Assembly (NCBI RefSeq): GCF_900177715.1
Contig: NZ_FXWG01000002.1
Coordinates: 806,001-870,000, forward strand
From: Altererythrobacter xiamenensis
Lineage (GTDB): Bacteria > Pseudomonadota > Alphaproteobacteria > Sphingomonadales > Sphingomonadaceae
Direction of reading: 5' to 3'
DNA: 64,000 nucleotides
Shown: positions 15,420-24,268 of the stretch, piece by piece
How the letters are laid out: each line of letters begins with the position of its first letter
Position numbering within the stretch: position 1 is the stretch's first letter
The notes under the pieces: generated by a model
The model's input: only the letters and a program-made list of their open reading frames with translations
The model's database searches: none
What the model was told of the DNA's origin: nothing
Translations under genes and position numbers: made by a program

Positions 15420-16600
15420 GTGAAGATCCTTTGCGCATGGCCCTGAATGACGTTTCGATAGGTTTCGCGGAAATCATCGGGCCGAACCCTGTCACCGAAG
15501 GCGAGCGTGCGCGCAGTCGCCAACCCCTTGCCGAGCGCGGCAAGCGCGCGCTCGACCGCAGCGCGGGGCAAGCCAATATCGAGACCGAATTGCTCTACAA
15601 TTCTGCGGTCGATCGTATCGAATTCGCGTTTGCGTCCGCCGATCGAAAGCGCGGTAATCCGGTCGTAGACGGGGTAGGCGAGCGTGTTGATGAGGTCGTA
15701 TGCGGGCGAGAGCCGCAGGCCCTCCGCTCGTTCGAGCAGGGAGAAGTTCTTGAGATGCGCGTCGGCGTTACCCAAAACCAGATTGAAGACGACAAGACGG
15801 AAGAACCGGTCGAGGTCGACCCGGCCCCGCGCGGAATAGCGGGTCACAATTTCGGCCGCTTCCTCGTAGCTCCCGTCATATTTGCCTTCGAAGGTCCGCC
15901 CCCGTGGTTTGTTGAGAATTTGCGCAAAATCCTCGAGGCGCAGTCGCTCCTCGCCTTGGCGGTCGAAGCGTTCGACCAGAAGCGCAATCCCGTCGATATT
16001 GTGCAGTGTTGCTAGCTGCGCGCGCGTGACATCGTCTTCGCCGAGAAGCTCGCGGGCTAGGCTAAGCGAAAGGTGCTCGTTCTGGACGATCGTGGGAAGA
16101 TCCTCGCGGTTGAATTTGGCGATATGCGTGGCCGGGTCGGTGACCTCCACGGCTGGCCAGAAGCCATCGTCGGCGCGAAAGGCTAGCAGCTTCTTCTGCA
16201 CCCCCGACAAAGTCCGTCCAGCGGTGGTCGCCGCCTCGTCGATGAGGTCGTCCTCGATCGGATGGACCGGCGCTTCCCCGTCTGCCGGGATAAGGCCCAC
16301 CGCGCCGATACAATCCGCCCCGTAGTGTAGCAGCAGTCCGAGATCGTCTTGGTTTGCTGTGCCGCCGGCGCGCGCCTGACGCCCGCGGAGCCAGCCTTCT
16401 GGGGCGAGATGCTCGAAAAAGGGAAGCAGGCCGCCGCGCCAATAATGGTCCCGTGTCTCTGCGGGAAGCGCGCAGGCGATCGTCTCGCTCCAGCCCTCGT
16501 CATAGACGAAGCGGGTGTCCGAACCTAGTTCGCTGAGCCGACCGGCAGGACGACCCTTGAAGGTGACGATGGCGTGGCGGTCGGCGATGGCGATTCTCGA
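15416..16600 (-). CDS. HipA-family serine/threonine kinase toxin, no standard start codon
   Basis: The reading frame is open from 16600 to the stop at 15416 (about 394 residues), close to normal HipA length. It shows the N-terminal subdomain (GRPAGRLSELG, LLPFFEHLAPEGWLRGR, LLLHYGADCIGAVGLIP), the nucleotide-binding THIAKFN, LLVERFDRQGEERL, the catalytic loop GNADAHLKNFSLL and the metal-binding SPAYDL. HipA kinases phosphorylate glutamyl-tRNA synthetase or similar targets. In frame upstream of 16600 is a TGA stop, and there is no ATG, GTG or TTG before residue 100. Initiation would need an ATC codon (16594 or 16588), or the start has been lost. Only the C-terminal 294 residues follow a standard (GTG) start, at 16300. 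Confidence 0.85.
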   Translation of the reverse strand, partial: SRIAIADRHAIVTFKGRPAGRLSELGSDTRFVYDEGWSETIACALPAETRDHYWRGGLLPFFEHLAPEGWLRGRQARAGGTANQDDLGLLLHYGADCIGAVGLIPADGEAPVHPIEDDLIDEAATTAGRTLSGVQKKLLAFRADDGFWPAVEVTDPATHIAKFNREDLPTIVQNEHLSLSLARELLGEDDVTRAQLATLHNIDGIALLVERFDRQGEERLRLEDFAQILNKPRGRTFEGKYDGSYEEAAEIVTRYSARGRVDLDRFFRLVVFNLVLGNADAHLKNFSLLERAEGLRLSPAYDLINTLAYPVYDRITALSIGGRKREFDTIDRRIVEQFGLDIGLPRAAVERALAALGKGLATARTLAFGDRVRPDDFRETYRNVIQGHAQRIFT

Positions 16601-16622
16601 TCAGGCTAATGAGACGGTTCAC

Positions 16623-16646
16623 CTTATCATCGTGAAAATGATTAAG
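16623..16646. promoter_or_regulatory. Inverted repeat upstream of hipA, candidate operator
   Basis: CTTATCAT (16623-16630) and ATGATTAAG (16638-16646) are near-perfect inverted arms in an AT-rich stretch about 25-45 bp before the hipA frame. The position suits autoregulation by the HTH partner. The arms differ from the classical HipB site TATCC-N8-GGATA. Confidence 0.45.
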
Positions 16647-17046
16647 CAATATTGAACATATGCAAAATTCTATTGGAGGTATGTGGTATCTCTGATCAAC
16701 TGCCCTCCCTGGATTAAAAATCAATCTTCCCAACCGGCGCAAGCGCACAGGCATCGAAAAACAGCCAATCTGAAACAAACATGCATTGGCTACGGGAATT
16801 GCAGTATTTTCTTGAACAAAGCCAGAAAGCAGATCTCGCGTCATCACGCGTCGAGATGCCGCAAGACCGCAATTTCCGAAACCCTAGGTGTTGGCCGCGC
16901 AGTATCAGCTCGGACGAACACAGACGCTGTCGTCAGATGGCGTTTGCCAGTGGATGGCAGCCGATACGACCTCACCGCCTGATAGGCAGCATCATGGTCG
17001 AGCAAACCGGCACGGTCTAGGACCTCTTGCATTTTGAAGGCAGCAA
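16647..17046. other. AT-richer stretch without a supported gene
   Basis: About 400 bp between the hipA operator and the resolvase remnant. It is visibly lower in GC than the rest of the element. Short open frames on either strand resemble nothing known and lack ribosome-binding sites. Confidence 0.5.
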
Positions 17047-17605
17047 CTACGTCGCCGTAACCATCGGGTCTTTCAGCACCCGATAGACGCTTGCTCGTGC
17101 GATCCCCAATTTTGCCGCTATATCATGCACCGAACCCCTCATCACGCAGCGCGCGCACCTGCTTCACGTCTACGCTAGGTTTGCGTCCCTTTTAGACACC
17201 AGCGGCCTTGACGCGCTCTACGCCTTCGCGCTGACGTTCCTTGCGGATGTCGGTCTCGACCTCCGCGACGGCGCCGAGAATGCCCCGAATCAGCTTCCGC
17301 ATGCTCGTGATCGTATCGACCGAACCTTGCTGCACACACCGGAACCCGACTTGCTTCGCTGATAGCTGGGCGATGATGTCGTGTAGATCGCGACCGGATC
17401 GAGCAAGGCGATCGAGGCGCGTCACTACAAGCGTGTCACCTTCGCGCAGCCAGTCGAGGCATTCCTCAAGCTCGCGGCGGTCGTTGCACGACGTCCCAGA
17501 GACCTTCTCCGAGAAGACCTTTCGCAACCCGCGTCGGCAAGCTGCTCAAGTTGGAGGTCGAGGTTCTGGGAGCTGCTACTGACGCGCGCATCCGACTATA
17601 CTCAT
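17047..17605 (-). pseudogene. Serine recombinase (Tn3-type resolvase/invertase) remnant
   Basis: The frames together spell a resolvase: MSIVG, then ARVSSSSQNLDLQLEQLADAG, then FSEKVSGTSCNDRRELE, EGDTLVVTRLDRLARSGRDL, and a C-terminal Hin-type HTH (DIAAKLGIARASVYRVL). It is broken four times. A 2-nt deletion lies near 17590 (GYARVS region) and a 1-nt deletion near 17518. A TAA stop at 17192-17194 replaces the usual Tyr before KGRKPSV, and a further frameshift falls near 17135. The catalytic Ser of ARVSSSSQ is still encoded. The relic implies a Tn3-like transposon or invertase once lay here. GTCTCA motifs just upstream may be its old recombination site. Confidence 0.88.
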
Positions 17606-17620
17606 GTGCTGGCTCTCGCT

Positions 17621-17707
17621 GTCTCATTGGGGTCCAGAGTCAGCGCAGCATAGCGTCTCATAATTGGGATCGAACTCGAATGAGACACTCCGTGGACGCC
17701 GTGAGAC
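17621..17707. repeat. Cluster of four GTCTCA/TGAGAC motifs
   Basis: GTCTCATTGGGG at 17621, GTCTCATAATTGGGA at 17655, TGAGAC at 17681 and TGAGAC at 17702: two in each orientation within 87 bp, beside the dead resolvase. GTCTCA-like sequence with a G run is typical of Tn3-family termini, so this may be a relic res site or transposon end. Confidence 0.4.
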
Positions 17708-17755
17708 GCCTCGGATGGGTATACTCGAATTGAACGTTAGAACTACCGAACGTGC

Positions 17756-18232
17756 TTACTCGCCGCAGTCGAAATCCAGGGTAGAGGTTCTAGTCGAGGC
17801 TCCAAACGAAGCTCGAAATGTGACTCTGCCAGCACAGCCGGCATCTTGCACCCATAACGCGAAAGTTCCGTTTCCGCCCTCACCAGTGAGGATGCCTTCA
17901 TACGAGCGCTGGGCAAGAACTTTGCCTTCGCTATCAGTTGCGGTTAGCATCAGTGTTTGCGGCAAATACTGGTGGCCGTCACTACGAACGTCGATCGTAA
18001 ATAAGGCATCGGTTGCATACTCTTCAGCACTGCCCTCTCCGATGACGGTGTTCCAAAGCTGGAAGTCGTCGGCGGTGAGCACATTGTCGGAGAGTCGGCC
18101 TGTTTCTGTATACCAAAGACGCACGGAAGGGTTTGCGAGATAGCCACCAGGTTGCTCCTCTCCGAAAGCAGGAGACGTTGCTGTAATGGCTAGGCCACAC
18201 AGACCTGCGAAAACCGGCTTCATGAACTTCAT
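17756..18232 (-). CDS. Secreted hypothetical protein at the tail of the type I R-M operon
   Basis: A 158-residue protein with signal peptide MKFMKPVFAGLCGLAITATSPAFG and an apparently beta-rich mature part (SVRLWYTETGRLSDN, DALFTIDVRSDGHQYLPQTL, LAQRSYEGILTGEG). Two cysteines near the C-terminus (DAGCAGRV and DFDCGE) could form a disulfide in the periplasm. I recognise no family. Its ATG overlaps the hsdR stop as ATGA, so it should be translated with the restriction subunit, an odd location for an exported protein. Confidence 0.65.
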   Translation of the reverse strand: MKFMKPVFAGLCGLAITATSPAFGEEQPGGYLANPSVRLWYTETGRLSDNVLTADDFQLWNTVIGEGSAEEYATDALFTIDVRSDGHQYLPQTLMLTATDSEGKVLAQRSYEGILTGEGGNGTFALWVQDAGCAGRVTFRASFGASTRTSTLDFDCGE

Positions 18233-21200
18233 TTTTCAGTCTCCACCGTTTCTCGGCGCAGCTCCTCATAGAGCTGCCCTGGCCCCAACAGCACATCGCG
18301 CAGTCCCTCGCGCACCTTCGCCGAATTGAGCGCTTGCGAACTCATGCTTTCGTGCGCGGCCATGGCATCGATGATCGCGTCGAGGATTGCGCTCGAAAGG
18401 GTCGGCGAGCTGGCAAATTGTGTCTTGCTGTTGTTCCGTGCCTGGGATCGCAGCTCCTCGGACTCCAGCAGCTTCCCCTTGATCACGTTGTTCACGTAGA
18501 TAAGCTGATCGTCATCGGTCAGGTCACCGTCGAACAGGTCGTTCACCTTGGCGATGATCTCCGCGAGCAGCGCCTTTTCCTTCTCCTGCACCGCTCCAGA
18601 GCCAACCCCGGTGATTGGTGGAAGTGCGGGACGATCATCACCGACCTGTAGCGTGCGCGCACCCTCGTCCTTGAGGTTGTGGTGCGTAAGCCGAACGCCT
18701 GACAGGTCCACGCCATCTCGCTCCCGGCCGAACTGCAACAACGGGGTAAGACGCTTGTAGAACATGTAGCGCTTCTCGATCTCGGTGCTGCCGTAGTCGA
18801 AAATCTGGGACAGGAACGCATAAATGCGTGTGTAGGCGGCCATATCGCCGCGAACCTGAAGCAGCACGTCCATCTCTTCCTTGGACTCGTTCGCGGCAGT
18901 CTTGTCCTTTGCGTCGATAGCCGCCTTGTATCGATCCTTGGCCTCACTGAAATGCGTCAGCATGCGTTGCGCGATGGGTTCGATCGCGGCGACCAGCTGA
19001 CCTTGCGTGGCATTGGGATCGAGTTCGACGGCTACCAGCCGGTCGATCTCGAACTGGTCGTAGTGACCCGAAGCATCCAGCTTCTGGCGCAGATCGAAGA
19101 TAAGGTTCGGGTCGGTCTCGGCCTCGATCTCTGCGGTCTCGTAATACTGCCTGAAGGCCGCCAGCACTTCCTCGGAGCTGTTCACGAAGTCGAGAATGTA
19201 TGTGGTGTCCTTACCGGGGTGCGAGCGGTTCAGACGCGATAGCGTTTGCACGGCCTGAATACCTGCCAGCCGCCGATCGATATACATGCCGCACAGAAGC
19301 GGCTGGTCGAACCCGGTCTGAAACTTGTTCGCGACGAGCAGCAGTTTGCATTCCTCGTCGTTGAAGGCATCGCGAATGTCACGGCCACGCAGACCGGGAT
19401 TCAGCTTCGCACTTGTCTCCGTGAAGCTCTCGCCCTTGTTATCTGGTTCGTTCACCTCCCCAGAAAACGCCACGAGAGTGCGCATGCGATAGCCTTGGGA
19501 CTTGATGTAGGCTTCGATCGCCAATTGCCATCTAACGGCCTCCAGACGGCTTCCGAGCACAACCATCGCCTTCGCCTTACCGTCCAGCAAGGGCGCGACG
19601 TTCTCGCGGAAGTGCTCGACCACGATCTGCACCTTCTGCGAAATGTTATAGGGGTGCAGCCGAACCCAGCGCATGATACCTTTCATGGCGGCGCTCTTCT
19701 CGACTTCCATCTCGTCCCATTCCTGCCCGCCGCTGGCGAGCTTGAAGGCGAGTTTGTAGGGTGTGTAGTTCTTCAGCACGTCGAGGATGAAGCCTTCCTC
19801 GATCGCTTGCCGCATCGAGTAGACATGGAACGGAGCTGGCTTGTTGTCATCACTGGCGGGTTCGTCAGGCTTCGGCCTGCGCCCGAACAGCTCCATCGTC
19901 TTCGTCTTTGGCGTGGCCGTGAAGGCCACGTAGGTCACGCCATCCTCGGCAGCACGCGCGGCCATTTGCGCGGCGAGAACGTCTTCTGCGCTTACCTCGC
20001 CACCATCACCTAGCTCTTCGATCTCTTCAGGTGAGAGCACAGCCTTGAGCTTCGCGGCAGTCTCGCCGGCTTGGCTGCTGTGCGCCTCGTCGGCGATCAC
20101 GGCGAACTTCTTGCCATCGGTCGCTGCGCGTTCTCGCACAGCCTCCAACGCGAAGGGGAATGTCTGCATGGTGCAGACGATGATCTTCTTTCCCGCATCG
20201 AGAGCATCAGCAAGCGCCGCGCTCTTGCTACCACCGTCGCTTGTGATGGTCGCAACGACACCTTTGGTGCGCTCGAACTCGAACAGCGCTTCTTGCAGCT
20301 GTGCATCGATCACGTTGCGGTCAGAAACCACGATCACGCTCGAAAACACCTTCTGATCGTTTTCGCCATGCAGATCGGCGAGGAAATGCGCTGACCAGGC
20401 AATCGAGTTGGTCTTCCCCGATCCGGCGCTGTGCTGGATCAGGAAACGCCCTCCGGCCCCCTCTGCGCGCACCTGCTCACGCAGCTTCCTCGTCGCGTCG
20501 AGCTGGTGATAGCGCGGGAAGATCACCGTGGTGATTTGCTTCTTCTTGTCGCGCTTGGCGATCATGTAGCGACCGATCAGTTCGAGCCAGCTTTCGCGCT
20601 GCCAGACCTCTTCCCAGAGATATGCCGTAGGGTGGCCGGGACCATCGGCGGCGTTCCCCGCGCCGCCATGGTTGCCTCTGTTGAAGGGCAGGAATCGTGT
20701 CTTTCCGCCTTCCAGTTTGGTGGTCATCATCACTTCGCGGTTGGACACTGCGAAGTGAACGAGAGCGCCGCGAGCGAAGGTTAGCAAAGGCTCGTTCTTC
20801 GGCTTTCGGTCGAACTTATACTGGTCGATCGCATCGCCAATGGTCTGCGTAAAATCGGTCTTCAGCTCCGTCGTCGCCACCGGGATGCCATTGAGGAAGA
20901 GACCAATGTCGATGCTGTTTTCGTTCGAGCGCGAGTAACGCAGCTGGCGCACGACCCGCAGCTTGTTCGCCTTGTAGCGAGCGACGATGTCGGGGTTCAT
21001 GCCTGACGCGGGAGCGAACTGGGCGAGGCTTACCAGACCGCGCACACCGATCAGTTCGAGACCATGGCGCAGAACATCCAGTGTGCCGCGATCGTCGAGC
21101 TGTTTGCGCAGGCGATCGCCGAGGATGTCTAGCGCAGCTGCGCCGTGCGCCTTCTCCAGCGCCTCCCACACCTTCGGCTGTGTCTCCTGCAACCAGTCGC

Positions 21201-21330
21201 GAAGGTCTTCGGGGAAGAGCGCGCGCACGCGGTCATAGCGCGCCGCAGCGCCCTCCTCGTAAATCCATCCAGCCGCATCCAGATGGTTGCAGATTTCGTC
21301 CTCGAAGCTGATTTCCTTGTGCAGGCTCAC
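18229..21330 (-). CDS. hsdR: Type I restriction enzyme, R (motor/nuclease) subunit
   Basis: A 1033-residue protein. The N-terminal PD-(D/E)xK nuclease is visible as NSIDIGLFLNGIPVATTELK (D then ELK, residues near 140-158). The SF2 translocase follows with Walker A LIQHSAGSGKTNSIAWSAHF near residue 305, the DEAH box IADEAHSSQ, VAFTATPK, KLLLVANKFQTGFDQPLL and QTLSRLNRSHPGK. All motifs appear intact and the length is normal. It would move DNA past the complex and cut non-methylated targets. It is separated from hsdS by two accessory genes and is followed at once by the secreted-protein gene. Confidence 0.95.
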   Translation of the reverse strand: MSLHKEISFEDEICNHLDAAGWIYEEGAAARYDRVRALFPEDLRDWLQETQPKVWEALEKAHGAAALDILGDRLRKQLDDRGTLDVLRHGLELIGVRGLVSLAQFAPASGMNPDIVARYKANKLRVVRQLRYSRSNENSIDIGLFLNGIPVATTELKTDFTQTIGDAIDQYKFDRKPKNEPLLTFARGALVHFAVSNREVMMTTKLEGGKTRFLPFNRGNHGGAGNAADGPGHPTAYLWEEVWQRESWLELIGRYMIAKRDKKKQITTVIFPRYHQLDATRKLREQVRAEGAGGRFLIQHSAGSGKTNSIAWSAHFLADLHGENDQKVFSSVIVVSDRNVIDAQLQEALFEFERTKGVVATITSDGGSKSAALADALDAGKKIIVCTMQTFPFALEAVRERAATDGKKFAVIADEAHSSQAGETAAKLKAVLSPEEIEELGDGGEVSAEDVLAAQMAARAAEDGVTYVAFTATPKTKTMELFGRRPKPDEPASDDNKPAPFHVYSMRQAIEEGFILDVLKNYTPYKLAFKLASGGQEWDEMEVEKSAAMKGIMRWVRLHPYNISQKVQIVVEHFRENVAPLLDGKAKAMVVLGSRLEAVRWQLAIEAYIKSQGYRMRTLVAFSGEVNEPDNKGESFTETSAKLNPGLRGRDIRDAFNDEECKLLLVANKFQTGFDQPLLCGMYIDRRLAGIQAVQTLSRLNRSHPGKDTTYILDFVNSSEEVLAAFRQYYETAEIEAETDPNLIFDLRQKLDASGHYDQFEIDRLVAVELDPNATQGQLVAAIEPIAQRMLTHFSEAKDRYKAAIDAKDKTAANESKEEMDVLLQVRGDMAAYTRIYAFLSQIFDYGSTEIEKRYMFYKRLTPLLQFGRERDGVDLSGVRLTHHNLKDEGARTLQVGDDRPALPPITGVGSGAVQEKEKALLAEIIAKVNDLFDGDLTDDDQLIYVNNVIKGKLLESEELRSQARNNSKTQFASSPTLSSAILDAIIDAMAAHESMSSQALNSAKVREGLRDVLLGPGQLYEELRRETVETEK

Positions 21331-21336
21331 CGCGTT

Positions 21337-22422
21337 CTATTTCCCCAATTGCGCGAGCCGTGGCTTCAGCGCTTTTTCCATCTTCACCATCGTGTCCACG
21401 AGCCTCTTCTGGATCGTTGGCCATTCAGACCGCTCCGAGCGGTAGCCGCCATCGACCAGAGCCCCGATCAATGTGCCTTTTTGGCCTTCTTCCTGTTTCC
21501 AGATCAGCTCTTGTCCCAGTTCTTCCTCGATCGCTTCCTTTTGCTCTTTGAGCTGCTCGAAGGCAGGTTCATTGTCTGCAATCCAGAGATGGACTTGGGA
21601 GTCGCGCTGCCTGATGACGTAGACGAAGTCGAAGCCTCTGATGCCCGCGGACGAGGACATCCAGTTGTCTTTGCTTGGGCTGCGACCAGCATGAAGGGTG
21701 GTGTGCTGCGCCGCGAGCTGAAGCAGCTCCTGCCAGAACGCGATGCGAATTTCGTGCCGCTCGCTTCTCTGCTTGCGCTCTGCCTGTCGCTTGGAGCCGA
21801 TTTGGGTCTGGAAGCTCGCGGTTTCGGGCAAGGGTATCAGTTGCTGCACATCGAGGAGCACCGGACCGTCGGCCATGCGATAGGGCTGAAGTCGCACACA
21901 ACGAATGTCGATGTCTCGGTCGCGCAACCATAGGACCGCCGTGGTCAGTTCTTTGCTGAAATTCGCCGATGCCAGAATGATACGCGTGTCCTGACCGAAC
22001 TGATCTTCGTCGGGTCCGTCCCAGCCGAGGAATTTCAGGATCGCAGCTTGCGCTTCATCATGGTCAGGCTGGCCGGGGTTCACAAAGCGAGCATGCGTGT
22101 CCACCAGCTGCTCGAAGGTCATTGCGGAGATCATCGCGGCGTATCGCAACGCCTGCAATTCCATGTGCCCACCGTCCTCCGTGCGCTTCAGCTCGACGAC
22201 GACGAGGTTGGCGTCGCTATCAATGCAAAGTAGGTCGATGCGCCGCGAGCTATCGATCCACTCCCCGAACTCCTCGGCTATCACCATCAAGCCCGCGTCG
22301 AGCACAGTAATGTTTGCTTTCAGCAGCTGTTGGATGTGCGTGCGCTCGTGGATGTTCTCGGCGGTGAAGCTGGTCGCGGAGACAGGGACAAGTTCTTTGT
22401 CTGTAAGCGAGTAGATCGCCAT
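21337..22422 (-). CDS. Endonuclease-like plus DUF4268 protein inside the type I operon
   Basis: A 361-residue protein. The N-terminal half has a PD-(D/E)xK-type core: RRIDLLCIDSDANLVVVELK near residues 60-79, then GHMELQALRYAAMISAM, like NucS/DUF91 nucleases. The C-terminal part (RIAFWQELLQLAAQH, DFVYVIRQRDSQVHLWI, EAIEEELGQELIWKQEEGQK) looks like DUF4268, which is often found with restriction-type nucleases. The stop lies 6 bp before hsdR. It may be an auxiliary nuclease of the restriction system. Assignment is by motif; no biochemical role is known to me. Confidence 0.7.
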   Translation of the reverse strand: MAIYSLTDKELVPVSATSFTAENIHERTHIQQLLKANITVLDAGLMVIAEEFGEWIDSSRRIDLLCIDSDANLVVVELKRTEDGGHMELQALRYAAMISAMTFEQLVDTHARFVNPGQPDHDEAQAAILKFLGWDGPDEDQFGQDTRIILASANFSKELTTAVLWLRDRDIDIRCVRLQPYRMADGPVLLDVQQLIPLPETASFQTQIGSKRQAERKQRSERHEIRIAFWQELLQLAAQHTTLHAGRSPSKDNWMSSSAGIRGFDFVYVIRQRDSQVHLWIADNEPAFEQLKEQKEAIEEELGQELIWKQEEGQKGTLIGALVDGGYRSERSEWPTIQKRLVDTMVKMEKALKPRLAQLGK

Positions 22423-22427
22423 CAGCT

Positions 22428-22949
22428 TTACCCCTTCAGGCCGAGCTGCGCAAAAGCTGCGGCGACATCGGGCTTCATGGTGAAGCGGCTCGTATCGTTG
22501 TCGAAATCGGCGAGGATGCCGGTGTAGAATTTACCGTTGGGTGTCGTCGCCTTGGGGGGCTGACCGAGGTAAACGCCGCGGTTCGCGCACATGGTGCCAA
22601 AGTGGAGATGCCAGCTCATTCCTTTCCAACCTATCTTCTCGGTGAGTTCGCCGGAGGTGGAGTTGGGGTTGTCGAGCAGCACCTGAACTAGCTTCTGCTC
22701 CGTGTCTGTCATCGGCTCGGCCTTGAATGCCTTGATGACCCTCTCCGCTGGTTTAAGACCTTCGACTTCTGCAATCAGCTCCGCGTGCTCGTCGGCTTCA
22801 ACTGCGTCGAGCGCCACCAGGAACTGCTGAGCTTCGGTTGCTTTCTTCGGGACATCGCTCTCGGATTGCTCGATGGCGTTGAGCCGCATCTGCTTGCGTT
22901 CGCCGGCGGACCTGTCGGGCAATGATGCGATGATCTTCTCTAGGCTCAT
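22428..22949 (-). CDS. Hypothetical protein between hsdS and the DUF4268 gene
   Basis: A 173-residue soluble protein of unknown function. Residues about 1-70 are charged and helical (MSLEKIIASLPDRSAGERKQ). Residues about 80-130 (MTDTEQKLVQVLLDNPNSTS then GELTEKIGWKGMSWHLHFG) have the spacing of a winged helix. Its start overlaps the hsdS stop by 4 bp (ATGA) and it ends 5 bp before the next gene, so it belongs to the type I operon. It could bind DNA or modulate the complex; no family is recognised. Confidence 0.6.
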   Translation of the reverse strand: MSLEKIIASLPDRSAGERKQMRLNAIEQSESDVPKKATEAQQFLVALDAVEADEHAELIAEVEGLKPAERVIKAFKAEPMTDTEQKLVQVLLDNPNSTSGELTEKIGWKGMSWHLHFGTMCANRGVYLGQPPKATTPNGKFYTGILADFDNDTSRFTMKPDVAAAFAQLGLKG

Positions 22950-24268
22950 GCGGCCTCCATTTCTTGTTGCTCGACAAGTCCGCGCACGTCGATCTTGCCA
23001 GTGACAGCGGCGGAGATCAGCGCTGCACGGCGCTCTTGTAATAGGGATATTGCGCCTAGCGCGCGTTCAACCAACTCACCGATCTTGTTCGTTTCTCGGT
23101 CCAAGAACGCGACGATAGACTGCTGTTCTGACAAAGGAGGTGCTGGCAGCCGAAAAGCCCTAACCTTTTCCTGGTTGATGTTCGGTTGCCCTCCACCAGA
23201 GCCGAGCAGCATTAATGCTTCGGTCGCCGACCAGAGGCAGTAGAACGCGAACCGGGTTTCTATGCGCACCGGATTAGCCATCGCGCAACAAGCCTGATTT
23301 GTGCATGCAGGCTTTTCGAGCCAGCCAAGCCGCCCGATGGTCGCCCCATACATTGCAATCAAAAGGGTTCCTGGCGGATACACTTGAAGTGAAGAGAGGC
23401 TATCAAGAGCTGCCTCATTTACTCGCTTCCTGGTCACAGTAATCGGCAGCTCGCGGAGCTCACCTGTGGTGACCCAATTAACGGTTCCGCCCTTAAATGC
23501 GGCTTCAGAGCTCGGCGTCGTCCCGCTGCCGACCTTTTTGAAGAGGCGAGAGATGCGGTCCACTTGCCAATGCGCAGGGACCTCGCCGAGCCATTCGACG
23601 CCGCTGTCTTTCATGGGGGCGTCGGGGTCGAGACCCTTGGTGACGGCGTGCGAGATGACCGCTTGCCGTTTTTCTTTCAGCAGCGCGATCAGCCGCTCCT
23701 GCTCCGCCACCAATGCATCGATCTTCGCCGTTTCGCGATCGAGGAAGAGCCGTATCTGCTTCTGCTCGTCCAATGGTGGGATGGGCACTGGAAAGGCGTA
23801 AAATTCGTCCTTTGGTAGGCGCCAACGACCCAGTTGCGAGGAGCCTTGTCCGAACGGATAGAATTGCCGGGCGGAATACGCCATTTGGAAGACACGTAGG
23901 AAATAGATGGCGTCGACCGCTTCGGCATTCCGTGCCCCAAATACTCGATAGTCAGGGCTCGTAACGCCCCCTTGGGTTGCGATGTCGATCCAACCTGTCA
24001 GAAGGTCCATGTGGTTCATGGCGAACTCGCCGGGCAAGACTTTCTGATACTTCGAGTAATCCATGGCCTGCTGGCCTTCGTTTCCTTCTACGTCCTTCAC
24101 GCGCAAGCCACTCTGCGTGATGGAAAGAACATCGTGACCAAGCTCGCCCGCAATCCGCTTCCTGATCTCGAACAAATCCTTGATGCGTCCAACTGACCAC
24201 CTTGCGGGGATGTCTCCCAACCAGGGGACGCCGCTATCCTTGTAGTCGAGGTAGGCTGGGAAGCTCAC
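22946..24268 (-). CDS. hsdS: Type I restriction-modification specificity subunit
   Basis: A 440-residue protein with two target recognition domains. Each begins with the half-subunit repeat: DSGVPWLGDIPARWSVGRIK near residue 11 and DSGVEWLGEVPAHWQVDRIS near residue 222. Each ends with the conserved helix: PPLDEQKQIRLFLDRETAKI and PPLSEQQSIVAFLDRETNKI. These define the two halves of a bipartite site; the site cannot be read from sequence. The start overlaps the hsdM stop and its stop overlaps the next gene, so it is tightly coupled. Confidence 0.95.
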   Translation of the reverse strand: MSFPAYLDYKDSGVPWLGDIPARWSVGRIKDLFEIRKRIAGELGHDVLSITQSGLRVKDVEGNEGQQAMDYSKYQKVLPGEFAMNHMDLLTGWIDIATQGGVTSPDYRVFGARNAEAVDAIYFLRVFQMAYSARQFYPFGQGSSQLGRWRLPKDEFYAFPVPIPPLDEQKQIRLFLDRETAKIDALVAEQERLIALLKEKRQAVISHAVTKGLDPDAPMKDSGVEWLGEVPAHWQVDRISRLFKKVGSGTTPSSEAAFKGGTVNWVTTGELRELPITVTRKRVNEAALDSLSSLQVYPPGTLLIAMYGATIGRLGWLEKPACTNQACCAMANPVRIETRFAFYCLWSATEALMLLGSGGGQPNINQEKVRAFRLPAPPLSEQQSIVAFLDRETNKIGELVERALGAISLLQERRAALISAAVTGKIDVRGLVEQQEMEAA

